Source: Ustulina deusta
Taxonomy: Eukaryota > Ascomycota > Sordariomycetes > Xylariales > Xylariaceae
NCBI GenBank assembly: GCA_023159155.1
Contig: JAJNNX010000009.1
Span: 1-64,000, forward strand
DNA: 64,000 bases
Direction: 5' to 3'
The notes below the pieces were generated by a model. That model searched no databases, was not told the DNA's origin, and saw only the letters and a list, made by a program, of their open reading frames with translations. Of the stretch, positions 12,545 to 24,985 are shown piece by piece (positions within the stretch are counted from its first letter, which is position 1; each line of letters starts with the position of its first letter). A program made the position numbers and the translations under genes.

Positions 12545-15500
12545 ATTATTTTTTTATTAAATAACTATTTTAGTTATTTTATAACTTATTGTTTAATATA
12601 GCTATAAGTAAAGTTATTATAAACTTTTTTATTATAATATATTTTTTAATTACTCATAGTTTTTTTTAAATATAGTTTTGCTAATATATTATAGATTTTT
12701 TATTAAATAGTTATTTTTATTATAAGCTAAATATAAATTATTTTTGTTATATTTATTAATAAATTAAATATTACTAAAATTTTAAAATTAGTATATATTA
12801 TTATAATAATAACTAATAATAGCTTAAGGTTTATTATAATATAGTTGTAATTTATTTATATATTATTAAATTTATAATATTTAATCTTTTATAATATAAA
12901 TCTAAATAAAAATTTTTTTTTTTTATAAATATACTTATATTTAATTTTTTTAAACATTTAAACTATTAAAATAGTTTTTTATAGTTAATGCTTTATAATA
13001 TATTACTAATTTTTTTTAATATTTAATATTTTTTTTTTAGTTAAGTTTTAAATATAGTTAGTTATATTAATTATTAACTATTATTATAATAGTTAAGTTT
13101 TAAACCTTAAAAAATAGCTGCTATATTTAAATAGTTTAAATATATAATTATAAATATATATTATTAATTTTAATAAAGTTTAAAAATTAAAATATTATTA
13201 AACTAAAACTTTTTATAATATAATATATTTAATATTATTATTAGTTTTTTTAATTTTATTATTTGTTTATACCTATTTTAATATAATTAGTTTTATAATT
13301 AATTTATTAAATTTATACTAAATAATAGTTTTATTACTTATAAATATATTAATATTATTATTAATTTATTTTTTTAAGTAGCTAAAAGTCTTTTTAATAT
13401 AAGTTAACAAAAGTTAAATTATTTTAAATAAACTATTAAGTATTAGTTTTGCTTTAATTTATTTAGTAATATATTTAATATAAATTAATATTTTAAAGTT
13501 AGTTATAAAAATATAATTTATAGTTTAATAAATTAATAAAATAAAAAATATAATAAGTTATAAATTAAGTAATTTATTATTAAGTATTTTTATTAGTTAA
13601 TATTATAAATATTTAGTAATAACTTATTAATTAATTAAAATTATTTTAGGACATTAAAAATATTTTTTTTTAATATTATTTTAATAGTAGTATAGCTATA
13701 GTTAATATATATATATTTTACTTAAAATAATAAATTTTTTGTTTTTAATATTTTAAAAAGATTTTTAATATATAAAATACTTCTAGCTATATATAATAGA
13801 TTATTTAAAGCTTTTAAATATATTACTATTTTATATAGTTTGCTTTATTAAATAAAAATTTTTTATTTAATTTATTTTAGTAATATATTAGGTAGCAAAT
13901 TAGTATTAAAATATAAAAACTTTAATATTGTTTAAAAAATTATATAGTTTAGCTATTGCAACTATAATATAAATAAAACTTTATTACTAATTATAGTTAA
14001 ACTAGCTATATAATTCTTTTAATATTTAAACTATTTAAAGCTTAAATAAATTTTTTTTAATAGCTTTAATAGTTAATTAGTTAAAATGTTTAATTTGTTT
14101 ATATAATATATAATATATATAGTATAATATTTAATAATATTAAAAAAACATATAATATATGCTAGCTATTTTATTTTAATATAAAAAATTAATAATAACT
14201 TATAATTTATATAAATAATTATTTTTTTATTTTTTATTTAGTGCTTTTAGTACTAAAAAGCTAATATTATAACTAAATTATTTATAGCTTTTTTAAAAAA
14301 TAAACTACGGGGTAAAATGCTAACTTATTACTATATATATATAGTTATATTAAATATACTTTTACATAAAATTAACTAGAATTTATATTTATAATAAAAA
14401 ATAAACGCTAGTCAAATAATTATATAATTAGTATTATAGTAATAAAATTACAAATATATATTTATACTTTTTTTATTATATAACCTAGTTTAATAGGTAT
14501 ATTTTTAAGTGCTTTAATAAAAGCTTTAATAAATAATTCTATAATAAATAACTAATTACTAATTAAATATTTAAAACATTTTATTATATTAATAAAAATA
14601 TATATTTTAGTTATTATTGCTAGTTCTAGATAATTTTTTATAGTAGTAATTTTTGTTAGATTAGCTTTAATATTTTTTATAAAAATATTAAAGTTTAAAA
14701 AAGTGTTTTTAAGTATAAATAATAATAATTTTAATATATTAATAATTATACTATATTTTATAAAATATATAAATAATAATTAGTATTGCTTAAATAACTT
14801 TTTATAAGTTTTAGCTTATATAATAATATTATTTAATAAGTTAGCTAACTAATTTTTAAAAAGTTTAATAATTTTTTAAATTAAAGTTTAAAAAGTAGCA
14901 AATATATTATAAAATTTAAATAGTATTATAAACTATTTATATATGCTAAATAGTATAATAAATGTTATTTTTTTTTATTAGTTTTATTTATTTAGATCTA
15001 TTAAAATTTATTTTTTAAGTTAATAAAAATATACTATAAATGTTGTATTATTTTTTAAATCTAGTTCTAAGTATTAATTAATAAATAAGCTTTTTTTTTA
15101 GTTATTTTATTAAGTTTATAATAATTATAATAAAATTGCGAAATTATATTTTTAGAGTACTTATTAATAGTTTTGTTTATAATTATACTATTAATCGTTT
15201 TTTTTTAGTATTAATAATACTAAAATATTTTATAGTTTATAGCTTTTCTAAATATAAACTTTAAAATATATATTAATAAAATCCTTAATTATATTTTTTT
15301 ATTAAGGACTATATTAATAAAGTAGTAACTTAATTAGTATAATATTTCTAGTATTAATATAGTGCTTTATTTTAGTAATAACTTTTGTTTTTTTTAGTAC
15401 TAGGTTAAATAGGCCTAAAAACTTACAAACAAAATTATTTTAAATATTATACTAGTTTAAGTATCTTTATAAAATATATTAGTTATATAGTTTTTTGCTT

Positions 15501-16203
15501 ATTTTTTAGGCTAAAAATACTTTTTTATTTATAAAACTTATATTTATTTATAGTAAAGTTTTTAAAAAAAGTCCAGTCCGGTATAACATTACTAATAATT
15601 TTTTATATTTATATTATATTATTATTAGTAATAAATTTAGCTATAATATAGCAATTTTATATTATTTATAATTTTGTTTTTTTAATATTATATATTATGT
15701 TTTGCTATTAAAATAAATATAGCTTTAATTTAGTTGTTAATAATTCTAATATATAGCAATTTATATATTTATAGTTCTAAAAAACTATAAATATTATATT
15801 GCTATTAATAAACTAAACTTAAAACAAGTTATAATAGTTTTAATATTTATTATATAGTTTACTTTTTTTTAGTATTAGTTTTATTTTGTTTTTGTTTATT
15901 TTAACTATATAAATAAAGCTCTTTTATATATTAAAAAGTTTTTAAAACTTATAATTAATTTTGGCTTTTTTATTATTAAATTAATTATAAAAGCTTTGTT
16001 TACTTTTTTTTTTTAAGATTATTAGAGCTAACAAAATATATATGCTTATAAATTAGTAATTTTTTTTGGAATAATTTATATTTAGTTCAAAATTTATTAG
16101 CTAAGTTGTTATAAAATAGTATGCCTTTAATTATTATAGATTAACTTAATTCTAAGGGCTATAAAGTTTATAAGGTCTATTTTAATTATTTTAGTTATTT
16201 TTA

Positions 16204-16245
16204 GTAATTTTTAGCTTAATAACTTATTTTACTACAATTAAAATA
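16204..16245 (-). pseudogene. gag zinc-knuckle relic of element A1
   Basis: Minus-strand reading gives the spacing of a C-x2-C-x4-H-x4-C knuckle, but C1, H and C4 read as Tyr through TGT/TGC-to-TAT/TAC and CAT-to-TAT changes. The equivalent place in copy A2 (about 50682-50723) reads FFNYSKTGY*AKNC, keeping a different subset of ligands. That supports the identification. Confidence 0.7.
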
Positions 16246-16957
16246 TTTGTTTTTTTTAGCTTTAGTAGTATATTTAGCTTTATTAGTTTTATCTAGCTTA
16301 GTTATTTAGCTAACTTTATAATTATTATTATAAGGGTTAAATATAGCTAGTAATAATACTTTTAAAATTATTAACTTATAATTAACAAGCTAAATATAGC
16401 TAATATTTAGTTTAGCTAATATTGCTAAATTAATTTTATAGTTATAAAATAGTACTAAAATGCTTTATAACTATATTATTATTTATAGTATATTATATAT
16501 TTTATTTTTAATTATAGTTCTAAATATAGATTTAGTTAATCGGGTTGTTTTTTTAATTATTTTGCTATTATTTAGATTTTATATTAATTTTTTAAAATAT
16601 AGCTAGATTATTAATATATATATATTAAACTTATATATAAATAAGTTTTTCATTTATTAAGTTTTATATTAGCTACCTAAAAACTAATAATAAGTTTTTT
16701 TAAATCGCTATAAATAGTTAATATATAATTTTTCCTATATTAGCAAAAAACTTATAAATAATATTAAAAAGCTATAAAATATATTATAAGTTTTTAATAT
16801 TTTTAATAGTATTGCTTTATAAAATATTAATATTTTTAATATTTTGTTAGCTATTTTAAAAGTTTTAGAGTTTTTATAATATAATAAAAAATATAAAAAA
16901 AAGTGCTAAATATAATAAAAATAAAAATAATGCTATAAAGTTATATAAATAATTATT

Positions 16958-17210
16958 TATATTTTTATATAGTTTTTTTATAGAACTAGTCATTTAATAT
17001 TATTAGGTCTGATCTAAAGGTCTATATTAAGTATAGTTATATAAAAAAACTAACTAGGGTATCTAACAGAGGTGCAAAGTATTTATGCCCTTAATTAGGT
17101 AGGTCGGTACCTGGTGCCTAAGGGCTACACACGGTGCCCTTTCATGCACGTACCATTGTACTAACTCAATGGATTGACTTCAATGGAAGCCAATGGCAAT
17201 GGGATCCACA
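16958..17210. repeat. LTR of element A1 (right)
   Basis: 253 bp. Here the inner part is RIP-converted while the outer part is well kept, ending tgggatccaca. The mirror-image wear of the two LTRs shows that mutation faded outward from the element body. Confidence 0.85.
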
Positions 17211-17876
17211 TGGTTAACTAGGTAGGTACCTAGGTTAGGTAGATATGCGGGTGCAGTGGTGAGATCCATTCCCAAGGCCATATGTATTTATGTACTAGCC
17301 TACTTACGCATGATGTACCTAGGTACCGGGAGTCTACTTCCTATTGACTGAGCACAGACCTACACTGGCGCTAGATTAAGCAATGCTATGTTAACGTTTC
17401 ATCTTGTCTACCTGATATGAATACTTAGGTTGGATAAAACTTGAACAATCTGCGTATTCCCTAGGTCACATCTAATTTTTGGGGGCCAACGGCTACTACT
17501 TGGGTGAAAGGTGCTTACAGTCGGCGGTAGCGGCGGGTTTTCCGGATACCAGAATAAAATATAAGCAAGGCAAGAATCAGGATCAAGACAGGGGAGCAGT
17601 GGCATATGCAAGTTTGCATTACGGGTAGGCATCAATGATGTATACCACTACCCAATATCTGTAGGTAAGGCTACAGAATTATCTAACCCTATTTAGGTAA
17701 TGTAGAAGTGAGCACTCATCCCATATATCTATTCGTCTCCATGACTTGTGTGACCCTATGGCGGGGTATATCTTTCAGAGGTTAAGGCTTGTCTCTGACA
17801 TCTTCGCTGTTCTCAACCTCTCAGCAGTCCCTTCACATTTCCATCTCTCTCGTCTGAGGTATACCCACTACCTAAA
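17211..17876. other. Intergenic region upstream of O-methyltransferase
   Basis: Ordinary composition, no gene recognised. It contains several taggtacctaggt-type motifs that recur in ascomycete intergenic DNA. It presumably holds the methyltransferase promoter. Confidence 0.5.
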
Positions 17877-19552
17877 ATGACACCGTCCGAGTCGGCAACA
17901 CGCATTGTTCGGCTTGCGTCAACAATCAGTGATACTGTCGCGAAGCTCGACGAAACCCTCCAGTCACGAGGTCTCCAAACACCTTCATTCAACGAAGATG
18001 CTCCAACTAGTCTTCCCGAGGAGGCTCTCGTGATGCAGAGCGTGATACTCGACGCCACTTCAGAGCTCCACGATCTCCTTCTATCCCCGATGGCACTACT
18101 CCTTAATAAAACAGCAGTAAGTGCTTCGATTCTCAAAATAAGAACATTCTTTCTAAAGCAATTAGCAAAACAATATGGTGCCGTTTCAGTTCATAAGCCA
18201 CCTAGGAATTGCGGAAATGGTTCCTCTAGGAGGTCAAACCTCATTCCAGGATATTGCTACGAAGACAGGCTTGAGCGAGGTGAATGTCCGCAGGGTTCTT
18301 CGTCATGCTATTACCATGAGAGTCTTTCAAGAGCCAGAGCCAGGGATGGTCGCCCATACCAGCGTTTCCAAGGCAATTACTGATTCCAGCTTGAACGACT
18401 GGCTCAAGACTGCTAGTCGAGACCTCTGGCCTGCAGCTACCAAGGTAACGCTTTCATGTGTTGCATGCATACCTGGGCTAATCCTGCGCTCTTATAGACA
18501 TTTGATGCTATGATGAAATGGCCGAACTCCCAGGAGATCAACGAGACTGTAAGCTCATGGTTCATATCATGATCATACCAGATTAATCACTAGTAGTTAC
18601 TGCTCACACATACGTAGGCTTTTTCTCTGGCCCACGATACAAGTATGTCAGTGTATGACTTCTTCCAAGCACATCCCGACCGGGCTCTTAGCTTCGTGGG
18701 CTCTTTGAAGGCTCTCACCTCTAGCCCGGAATACGACGTTCGCCACGTAATCGACAATTACGACTGGCACTCTCTGGGACAAGTTCGAGTTGTTGACGTG
18801 GGAGGATCACGAGGAAACGTCGCAATTCAGCTAGCCAAGAACTTTCCAGAACTGAAGGTCCTTGTTCAAGATAAGGAAGAAGTCATTCAAGGCGCGGAAA
18901 ATGATCTTCCAGAAGAAGTCAAAGATCGTGTTAGTTTCGCGGTGCACGATATTATTTCTCCCCAGACCGTCGAAGCCGATGTTTACTATCTTCGATGGAT
19001 TCTACATAACTGGCCGGACAAGTATTGGTAAGCTGGGCTTATGTTACGCGGAAACTAGTTTATAATTACATGTGCTAACATAGATACCATCTCAGTATGT
19101 TCCATTCGCATCAGCCTCTGCACAAACTCCGACAAACTTGAAAGCTTATGATGATCGGCTCTTCCAGGCTTTCTGCTATAAGGGACCAACGCTAATGGAG
19201 AAACAGGTATGGTCATTCTCAGAGCATTGATCCCGGTGTTAAAGCACAATGCAAGAATTGTCATCCAAGAGGCATGTCTCCCAGAGCCTTGTACAGTTCC
19301 ATTGTGGAAAGAGTCTCGACTCAGGTAATAATTGCCCAATACCCGACTTTGCGTTTCATATGCTGATGACTGGGGACCAACAGGGCTGCTGATTTAAGTA
19401 TGACGGCCCTTTTCAACGCCCGTGACCGTACCGCCAATGACTGGAGAGCTCTGTTCTCTGAGGCAGACAGCAGATTCCTTCTGAAGTCCGTAATCCAGCC
19501 AGCGGGGTCGGCTTTGGCAATCCTGGATTTGCGCTGGAATGCTGAGGGTTAA
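17877..19552 (+). CDS. SAM-dependent O-methyltransferase (plant-COMT-like), possibly frameshifted
   Basis: Cytosolic methyltransferase of the fungal O-methyltransferase_2 family, moving a methyl group from S-adenosylmethionine to a phenolic hydroxyl. Exons: 17877-18116, 18166-18444, 18498-18548, 18618-19027, about 19207-19324 and 19384-19552. The start ATG sits in a good context (ctaaaATGa). Motifs are a winged-helix dimerisation region (LSEVNVRRVLRHAITMRVF), the SAM site VVDVGGSRGN, the region VSFAVHDI and the catalytic-His motif ILHNWPDKY, followed by ILRALIPVLK and ANDWRALFSEAD. The junction after exon 4 is odd: the strong donor tg|gtaagc leaves phase 2, while the downstream frame needs phase 1 at aaacag|gt. 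One extra G would explain this, so the gene may be broken or mis-spliced here. Without that problem it would be about 420 residues. The substrate is unknown, but a phenolic cluster intermediate is plausible. Confidence 0.75.
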
Positions 19553-20955
19553 GATAAAATGAGGCATTATGCTGTATTCAACGAAGTGGTTGAGCCTGCC
19601 CTAAACATAGCCTTGATTCTATTATCGCCGTAGTTTTGTAGGATCTTGAGCTCCGGAACATTATGCCTTGTCTCGTCTATTGCACTTTCTGTCCAGTTTG
19701 GCTCTATGAATCTATCGCTGGAGCTAAGTTCCATCCATGTACCATTCCAACTGTGACAAGGGCTTGAGTAGGGCTTAGAAATGGCCCACTTCAGTAATAA
19801 TCTACTGAGGAATACATAGGTCCGTATGGTTCATTCGCAGGCCTTCCAGACCGCCTCTACAAATGTCAGGCTATATATAGAAGGCATCGCAGTATCTAAC
19901 CTTCGGACGGCGTCAATATGTCTTAGAATGCGCGAGGACTGAATAGCCTCACGGCGACCTTCATTCTACAATATTCAGCGCATCTCAGCGAGTGCGACAT
20001 TTATTACGCGTTGTATCACATGCAACACCAGCCATCTACTCTAGGACTCTAAGGTAACTCACATCACATCGTCATAACGGCAGGCTGTGTCTGTTCAAGT
20101 AGCTTCCTGCGGTTTGGAGGGGTTGGATGGACAATGTTGGTGGAGGCAAGTGAGCAAGTAAATTGCGACCTCCTCGGAGGCTACCCGCTTGCTGGTATTG
20201 GTCGGAGCCTTACTCGCCTACCAAGGGCAATATCATGCGAAGCCGCAGAAGACATCTTCAACACCGACTCCAAGATTTTTATTTTAACGCCGCAAGGAGC
20301 AGGCTGCAGGCAGAGCGTTACAGGCGGATCAGCGGGAAGCTTCACAGTGACCCCCTACATCCATGCACTTCGGCTTGTTGGTACGATGCACATTCTTGTT
20401 GTTATATTAATGCGATAATCCAGGCTTGGCACAATTGCCCTACATATAACAAAGAGGGGGTGGCACCAGGTAGCTCATACCTGCCAAGCGCCAGCCTGCA
20501 GGGCGCCTTTCTGGCCCGGTTGTAAGTAGCCCAATGTTACCTTCATGAATGCCGACTGCCGTTCTGGTTTTCAGTGGAAGTAACTGTAATATTAGACCCC
20601 GAGGGATCTCAACCCCCGATTCACTGCATACAACCCTCTGGACGGCATGTGAAATCAAGTCGCAGTTAGGGATCGAGGCAGTGATACATTTTTCAATAAG
20701 CCCGTTAGAAATGGTCCTACTTCACCTCCAAACCTCGGCCGTGTCACGGTCACCCACGATCACCATTCTCATCTTACACATGATCTTACCTGACTTCACC
20801 TCACTAGCTATTCCACGGCAGTATATGAACGGAAACATACCTACGCGACGTTTGATCAAGGCGCAATTTTCTGCATGACCAGACCTTGAGCTCTGTTCTG
20901 CACACTTGAGTCCCTTCCGCGAAATCTCCCAGTTCTCATTCTCGCACCATTCGAA
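19553..20955. other. Intergenic region, no gene recognised
   Basis: 1.4 kb of ordinary composition. Overlapping short frames near 20134-20878 lack recognisable domains or consistent exon structure. It separates the methyltransferase from the membrane-protein gene and presumably carries terminator and promoter sequence. Confidence 0.5.
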
Positions 20956-22498
20956 ATGTCCGTGACCACTGACGCTTCACCCCCACCATTGACCTCAGAC
21001 GATCTAGGTCGAGGACCTGGTATCCTGGGAGGTACATGGTTTTTAACCATACTCACCATATCCGTCGTGTCTGCGAGGATATACGTGCGCAACAAGTTCA
21101 AGATACTAGGGTTGGATGACTGGCTGATGGTGGTTGCTGTTGTAAGTTATCGCTATTGCGAAATAGGTGTCAATTTTAATCCCGTGTAGGTGCTTCAGAT
21201 TGCTTCACAAGGACTTCTTACATATCAATACCAATGGGGATTTGGAAAGAGAGATAAATACCTCTCATTTGACCCCCAAATTGTGACTATTCTCAAGTAT
21301 CAGTGGATATCGTCGTTGCCGAACATCCTCATTTCAGTCATTGCCAGGGTATCAGCTGTCCTGATGTTGATCAAGATATTTGGGACAAAAAAGTGGCTGA
21401 AGTATTTCCTGATTATACAGACTATTCTTCAAACTATAGCAGCCATTGAAGTTATACTCGTCGTCTGGCTTTCAGTCCGTCCGATCGAGGGACTCTGGAA
21501 CCCTCGAATCCCAGCCTGGCGACTGAATCCTAACGTACAATTCTATTCCAAAATCGTCCTCCAGGGTGAGCACCCTACGAAGCCATTCCCAGAAGGCTGT
21601 GTCCCTGAAGTCAAGCTGAAACTGAGTCTTTTAGCTCTTTTTTCTTTCTCAGACCTGACCTATGTCTTATTTCCCGTTCTCATCAGTAAGTCATCTTGGA
21701 TTAGGAAAGTTTCCGCCGTATGACGACACCGCAACATCCCAACCCCCCCCCTCCCGGGGAACGATCAAAGAACAAACCTCATGTAGTCTTATGTTACGTG
21801 GTGACTGATCGAAGCCTCGACAGTATTCAAACTCCACATGCCCCTCAAGCGCAAGATAGGTCTTGCTGCTTTATTGGCGGTAGGCAACTTTCTGTTGTTA
21901 AATTCACCCCTACTCACCTTCATATGTAGCCGTGGACCACTTAGCTTACCTGCGAGTTCCGAGAGCTATGTGTACATACACAGGTTTAAGCTGCAGCTGG
22001 CTAACTTACATTTGCGGGGTAGTTATCTCTGTTTACCTTAGTTGCCTCTATCCTGAAGATTGTCACGGCACAGCCCCCACCCCACGAGACTGAAGATGTA
22101 CAGTACAATGCAAGCATCTCTATAGTATGGAGTACGATAGAGGCGACCTTCGTGATTATTATGGCTAGTATCCCGCCACTTCGACCAATCGTGACCCTTC
22201 AATTTCCAAGGCTCCAAAGGATTACTTCGTCATGGGGGAGCTTCTTTAGTACGAAATTGAGATCCAAAGCCTCAGGACAATACGGAGACTCCGGGCAATC
22301 AGGTTATAACTCTGATTATCGCGACCTATTGATGGACTCTTTGGGAAAAGATAAGTAAGACACAGACATACTCCGTTGCTTAAAAGTAGCGCCGTTTATT
22401 AACAAGGCAATAATAGCAGTTATCATTCTCTTCCAGCGGAGAGAAGTATTCTTAGAACAGATCAGTTTGAAGTTAGGACGTATACTATCGGAAGCTAA
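20956..22498 (+). CDS. Integral membrane protein, Pth11/SAT5-like fungal rhodopsin-fold family
   Basis: Seven-helix plasma-membrane protein of the fungal rhodopsin-domain family (Pth11-like receptors and the SAT5-type proteins often found in metabolite clusters). Supported exons: 20956-21141, 21190-21565, 21653-21685 and one from 21824; coding resumes about 22051 and runs to 22358. Motifs are IYVRNKFKILGLDDWLMVVAV after helix 1, YQWGFGKRDKY, ISVIARVSAVLMLIKIF, WLSVRPIEGLWNP, the DLTYVLFPVLI segment, MPLKRKIGLAALL and TIEATFVIIMASIPPLRP. These fit the family order. The splice between about 21878 and 22051 is not settled. A tail reading ILRTDQFEVRTYTIGS (to 22498) resembles the usual family C-terminus and may be a last exon joined from a donor near 22303; otherwise the frame stops at 22358. 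Its role in a biosynthetic cluster is unknown. Confidence 0.75.
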
Positions 22499-23515
22499 GA
22501 CAAGTATAGCGGATGCTGAAATGAGGGAGGCTGATAAAAGCCAGCGACATGGCACTGGGCTGAACCCATGTACCTTCACCTACTGTACCCCGACCAGTTT
22601 CTTAAGGGCCCGGACTAGTTAATCTACCGAATCCTGTGTTTTCTTAAATTTATTACTTGTTGGGTGTATCTATACTTCAATAATTATTAGTAGACGTGCA
22701 TATGCCAATAGTCAGGTAGCGTGTCCTTTCTAGTAGACACACTGCTGCAACTAGATTTTTATTGCAATCACTTTTACCGCGTTTCCAAAGTGCCAATGCC
22801 TAATGTTATTAGTTGTTTGTCCCTGGGCGGCTCTACGCAAATATGCTAGCGTTAGGATACTCGTAAGTAAGAACAGGAGTGGAAGCAAAGAATATAGCAG
22901 GTGACGTTTGATGCAAAGTCATAATAAACTACTATAATTCTAGGTCTTGTGAGAGGCTCGAATAAAGCATAGGTTCAGTCACGGAAACACGGCAGAATCG
23001 TTGTTATTACTGTGCCGCCTGTGTCCCTCAGGTGTGCTAGAGACTCTGAGCGGACACAGGAAGGCCGCAGTCGCGATTGTATTATACCTGCATATAAGTA
23101 CTGATGCATAAAACCTTGCAGGTGGTAAAGCACCTCAACAATAACATGCTTGTGGGTAGCTACAGCTTCAACTCGTAGTTCCGCCTAATACGCTCACGCC
23201 CCCCCAATACATACGTTCACTCCACTACACTAGGTGCCCTAAAGTGTGCTATAGATACTTACTTATACATACATATGCTCCATGCAGGCTACCTTGGCGG
23301 CCAAGCTCCACCCCACCACCTATTATTCAACAGTTTCTATTGTAACACCTTGTATGTATATTTGATACTACATACAGGCAGTACTGTAACAAGTTTCAAT
23401 TCACTCATGACAGTCGAGGGAGAACGGTACAGGGACCAGACTAACCTGGGTTAGAAAGTTTGAAATTGTTTGAGTAACACTAACTTGATGACTGCACCAG
23501 CGACTTGCTCCATTC
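22499..23515. other. Intergenic region, no gene recognised
   Basis: 1 kb between two convergent genes, of ordinary composition. No coding region, RNA gene or repeat was recognised on either strand. Confidence 0.5.
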
Positions 23516-24985
23516 CTAAAGGAGACGCACATCTATAACGCTCTTATAGCTGGTAGCGTTATACACATAAGTCTTGACTAGTTTGAGACCTACAGACTCT
23601 ATAATTCTTTGCTATTGGGATTCCGTGCGTTCTATGCCAGCAAATGCAGACATTATAACTAAGTCTATGGCTGCTACGTATGGGCTTACGCCCACCTCTG
23701 GCAAGACCATCTCGTCCAGAAGAATCACTGAGTCGGTTGCCATAGCTGATTTGATATTATTTAATAAAAGACAAACCTTGTAATCAAGGTGGTTATGCAG
23801 CACTCCGCGAGTGAAATAAAACTTAGATTCTATATTGGTCTTCGTCAGTTCACGTCAACATGGAGAGCCGACTGGAAACAACTGCTAGAGGGTATGATCT
23901 GTAGGAAACAATAAGCAAGGGAGTGTCAGTAACATACCCTTTACAGGCTGTGGGTCAAAGAAATCATGCGCCATATTTTCAACTCCGGGGGTTGGCAGGG
24001 CGTTAGAGATTGAGTGTGGCAGGTCTTGTAGGATCACTCTCCCCACCAAATCCGGATACTTGTCCTTGAACTGAGCGCATTGGTGTCCGATCCCGCCACC
24101 AATATTGACATAGACGGGTCGGGTGCTATCGCATCCGACGGCTTTCCTGTCGATTGGGTAGACTGAAAGCCACGAAGTCTCAGGTTGACGACGAAGTGCC
24201 ATGTAATCATTGAAGTACTGGAGTGCTTCAGGATGTTCTGCAAACCAATGGAACTGATGCTGCAATGTCCCCCACGCCTGCTGAAAGACGGTTTGCAGCT
24301 CATTGGTGGGGTTTGCATAGCCAGTCATCCTTAAGAATGAAGGTAATGCTTGATATTGAGGTCCGATTGTGTTGAAGCTAGATGGAGGGTATTAGACGTC
24401 CGTAACGTTACGATCACACTAGATATTGGACAGACAGGTCAGCCCGCAGGAACTCACCAATGAGAAATGCCGGCCTCGGCCATCCTCTCTGCCAGGTTTC
24501 TAGAAACATTATTGCCTGCATATGAATCCTTCGAGATTTCGTCAATGGCTCCAATAGAGGCAAGGTAACTCATGAATCGGGCTGTGAATATTGTTAGCAG
24601 CAGGAGCATGAGCCGGTCATGGATAGGGCGAGGCCCATGCACCGAGGAATGTAGGCTCAGCGCCGGATTTTTCCGCCAGCTGTGCCACTGTCCAAGATCC
24701 ATCGGATTTGCTAAGGTGTCTGAAAAGTCCCAAGTCGAAGCCAACCTTGACAGCGGCTGTCTGAAGATGCTAGAAAACGATTAGCTTGCCAACCACCTCT
24801 CGTCTCCCCACAAGGGATGTAATGGGATATTTTACAAGATACCCATATCTGTGGACAGTATCATCGGCACTTTCAAGTGAATATGCAATTCGATGGAGGG
24901 TTTCCATCAATTGTCGTCGTGTAGCCACATCGCTGGTGCTAGATGTTAGATCGCGAAGTTGGCTCAGAATGGTCTCTAACGCCAT
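23516..24985 (-). pseudogene. O-methyltransferase with RIP-type premature stop
   Basis: Second SAM-dependent O-methyltransferase, of a different subfamily from the one at 17877. Minus-strand exons: 24985-24836, 24769-24643, 24581-24458, 24377-23938 and 23829-23516; all junctions are GT-AG and in phase. Motifs are SLESADDTVHRYGYL, HLQTAAVKVGFDLGLF, SYLASIGAIDEISKD, the SAM site VYVNIGGGIGHQCAQF, RVILQDLPHSI, NMAHDFFDPQPVK and RGVLHNH with the catalytic His. At 23614-23612 the frame meets TAG where the family has Trp (after GIERTESQ). The remaining 31 codons, including VGLKLVKTYVYN, stay open and family-like to a second stop at 23518-23516. TGG-to-TAG here is a CpA-to-TpA change on the plus strand. 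The truncated product lacks only the C-terminal strands, so partial function cannot be excluded. The ATG at 24985 matches the family N-terminus. Confidence 0.85.
23612..23614 (-). other. Premature amber stop in the O-methyltransferase
   Basis: Minus-strand TAG replaces an expected TGG. The plus strand reads CTA, where CCA would encode Trp on the minus strand. The changed C precedes A, the preferred RIP context. Confidence 0.75.

Larger units (their letters stand above)
12292..17210 (-). mobile_element. LTR retrotransposon A1, RIP-degraded
   Basis: A 4.9-kb element with two 253-bp LTRs (12292-12544 and 16958-17210) of the form TGTG...CACA, flanked by the 4-bp duplication tggt (12288-12291 and 17211-17214). 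The inner end of the left LTR is RIP-converted, so only the outer part looks GC-normal. On the minus strand 16204-16245 reads YFNCSKISY*AKNY, a nucleocapsid CCHC zinc knuckle with three of four ligands changed by transitions. This places gag near 16.2 kb and sets the orientation. No intact gag or pol frame remains. A solo LTR (25662) and a second full copy (30745-52101) lie in the same window. Confidence 0.9.

Noticed and set aside
17813..18136. 107-codon minus-strand frame
   Set aside because: Antisense of the first methyltransferase exon, which has clear family motifs on the plus strand.
20134..20878. Overlapping open frames on both strands (up to 120 codons)
   Set aside because: No recognisable domain, no consistent splice structure and no family-like residues; likely chance frames in GC-normal intergenic DNA.
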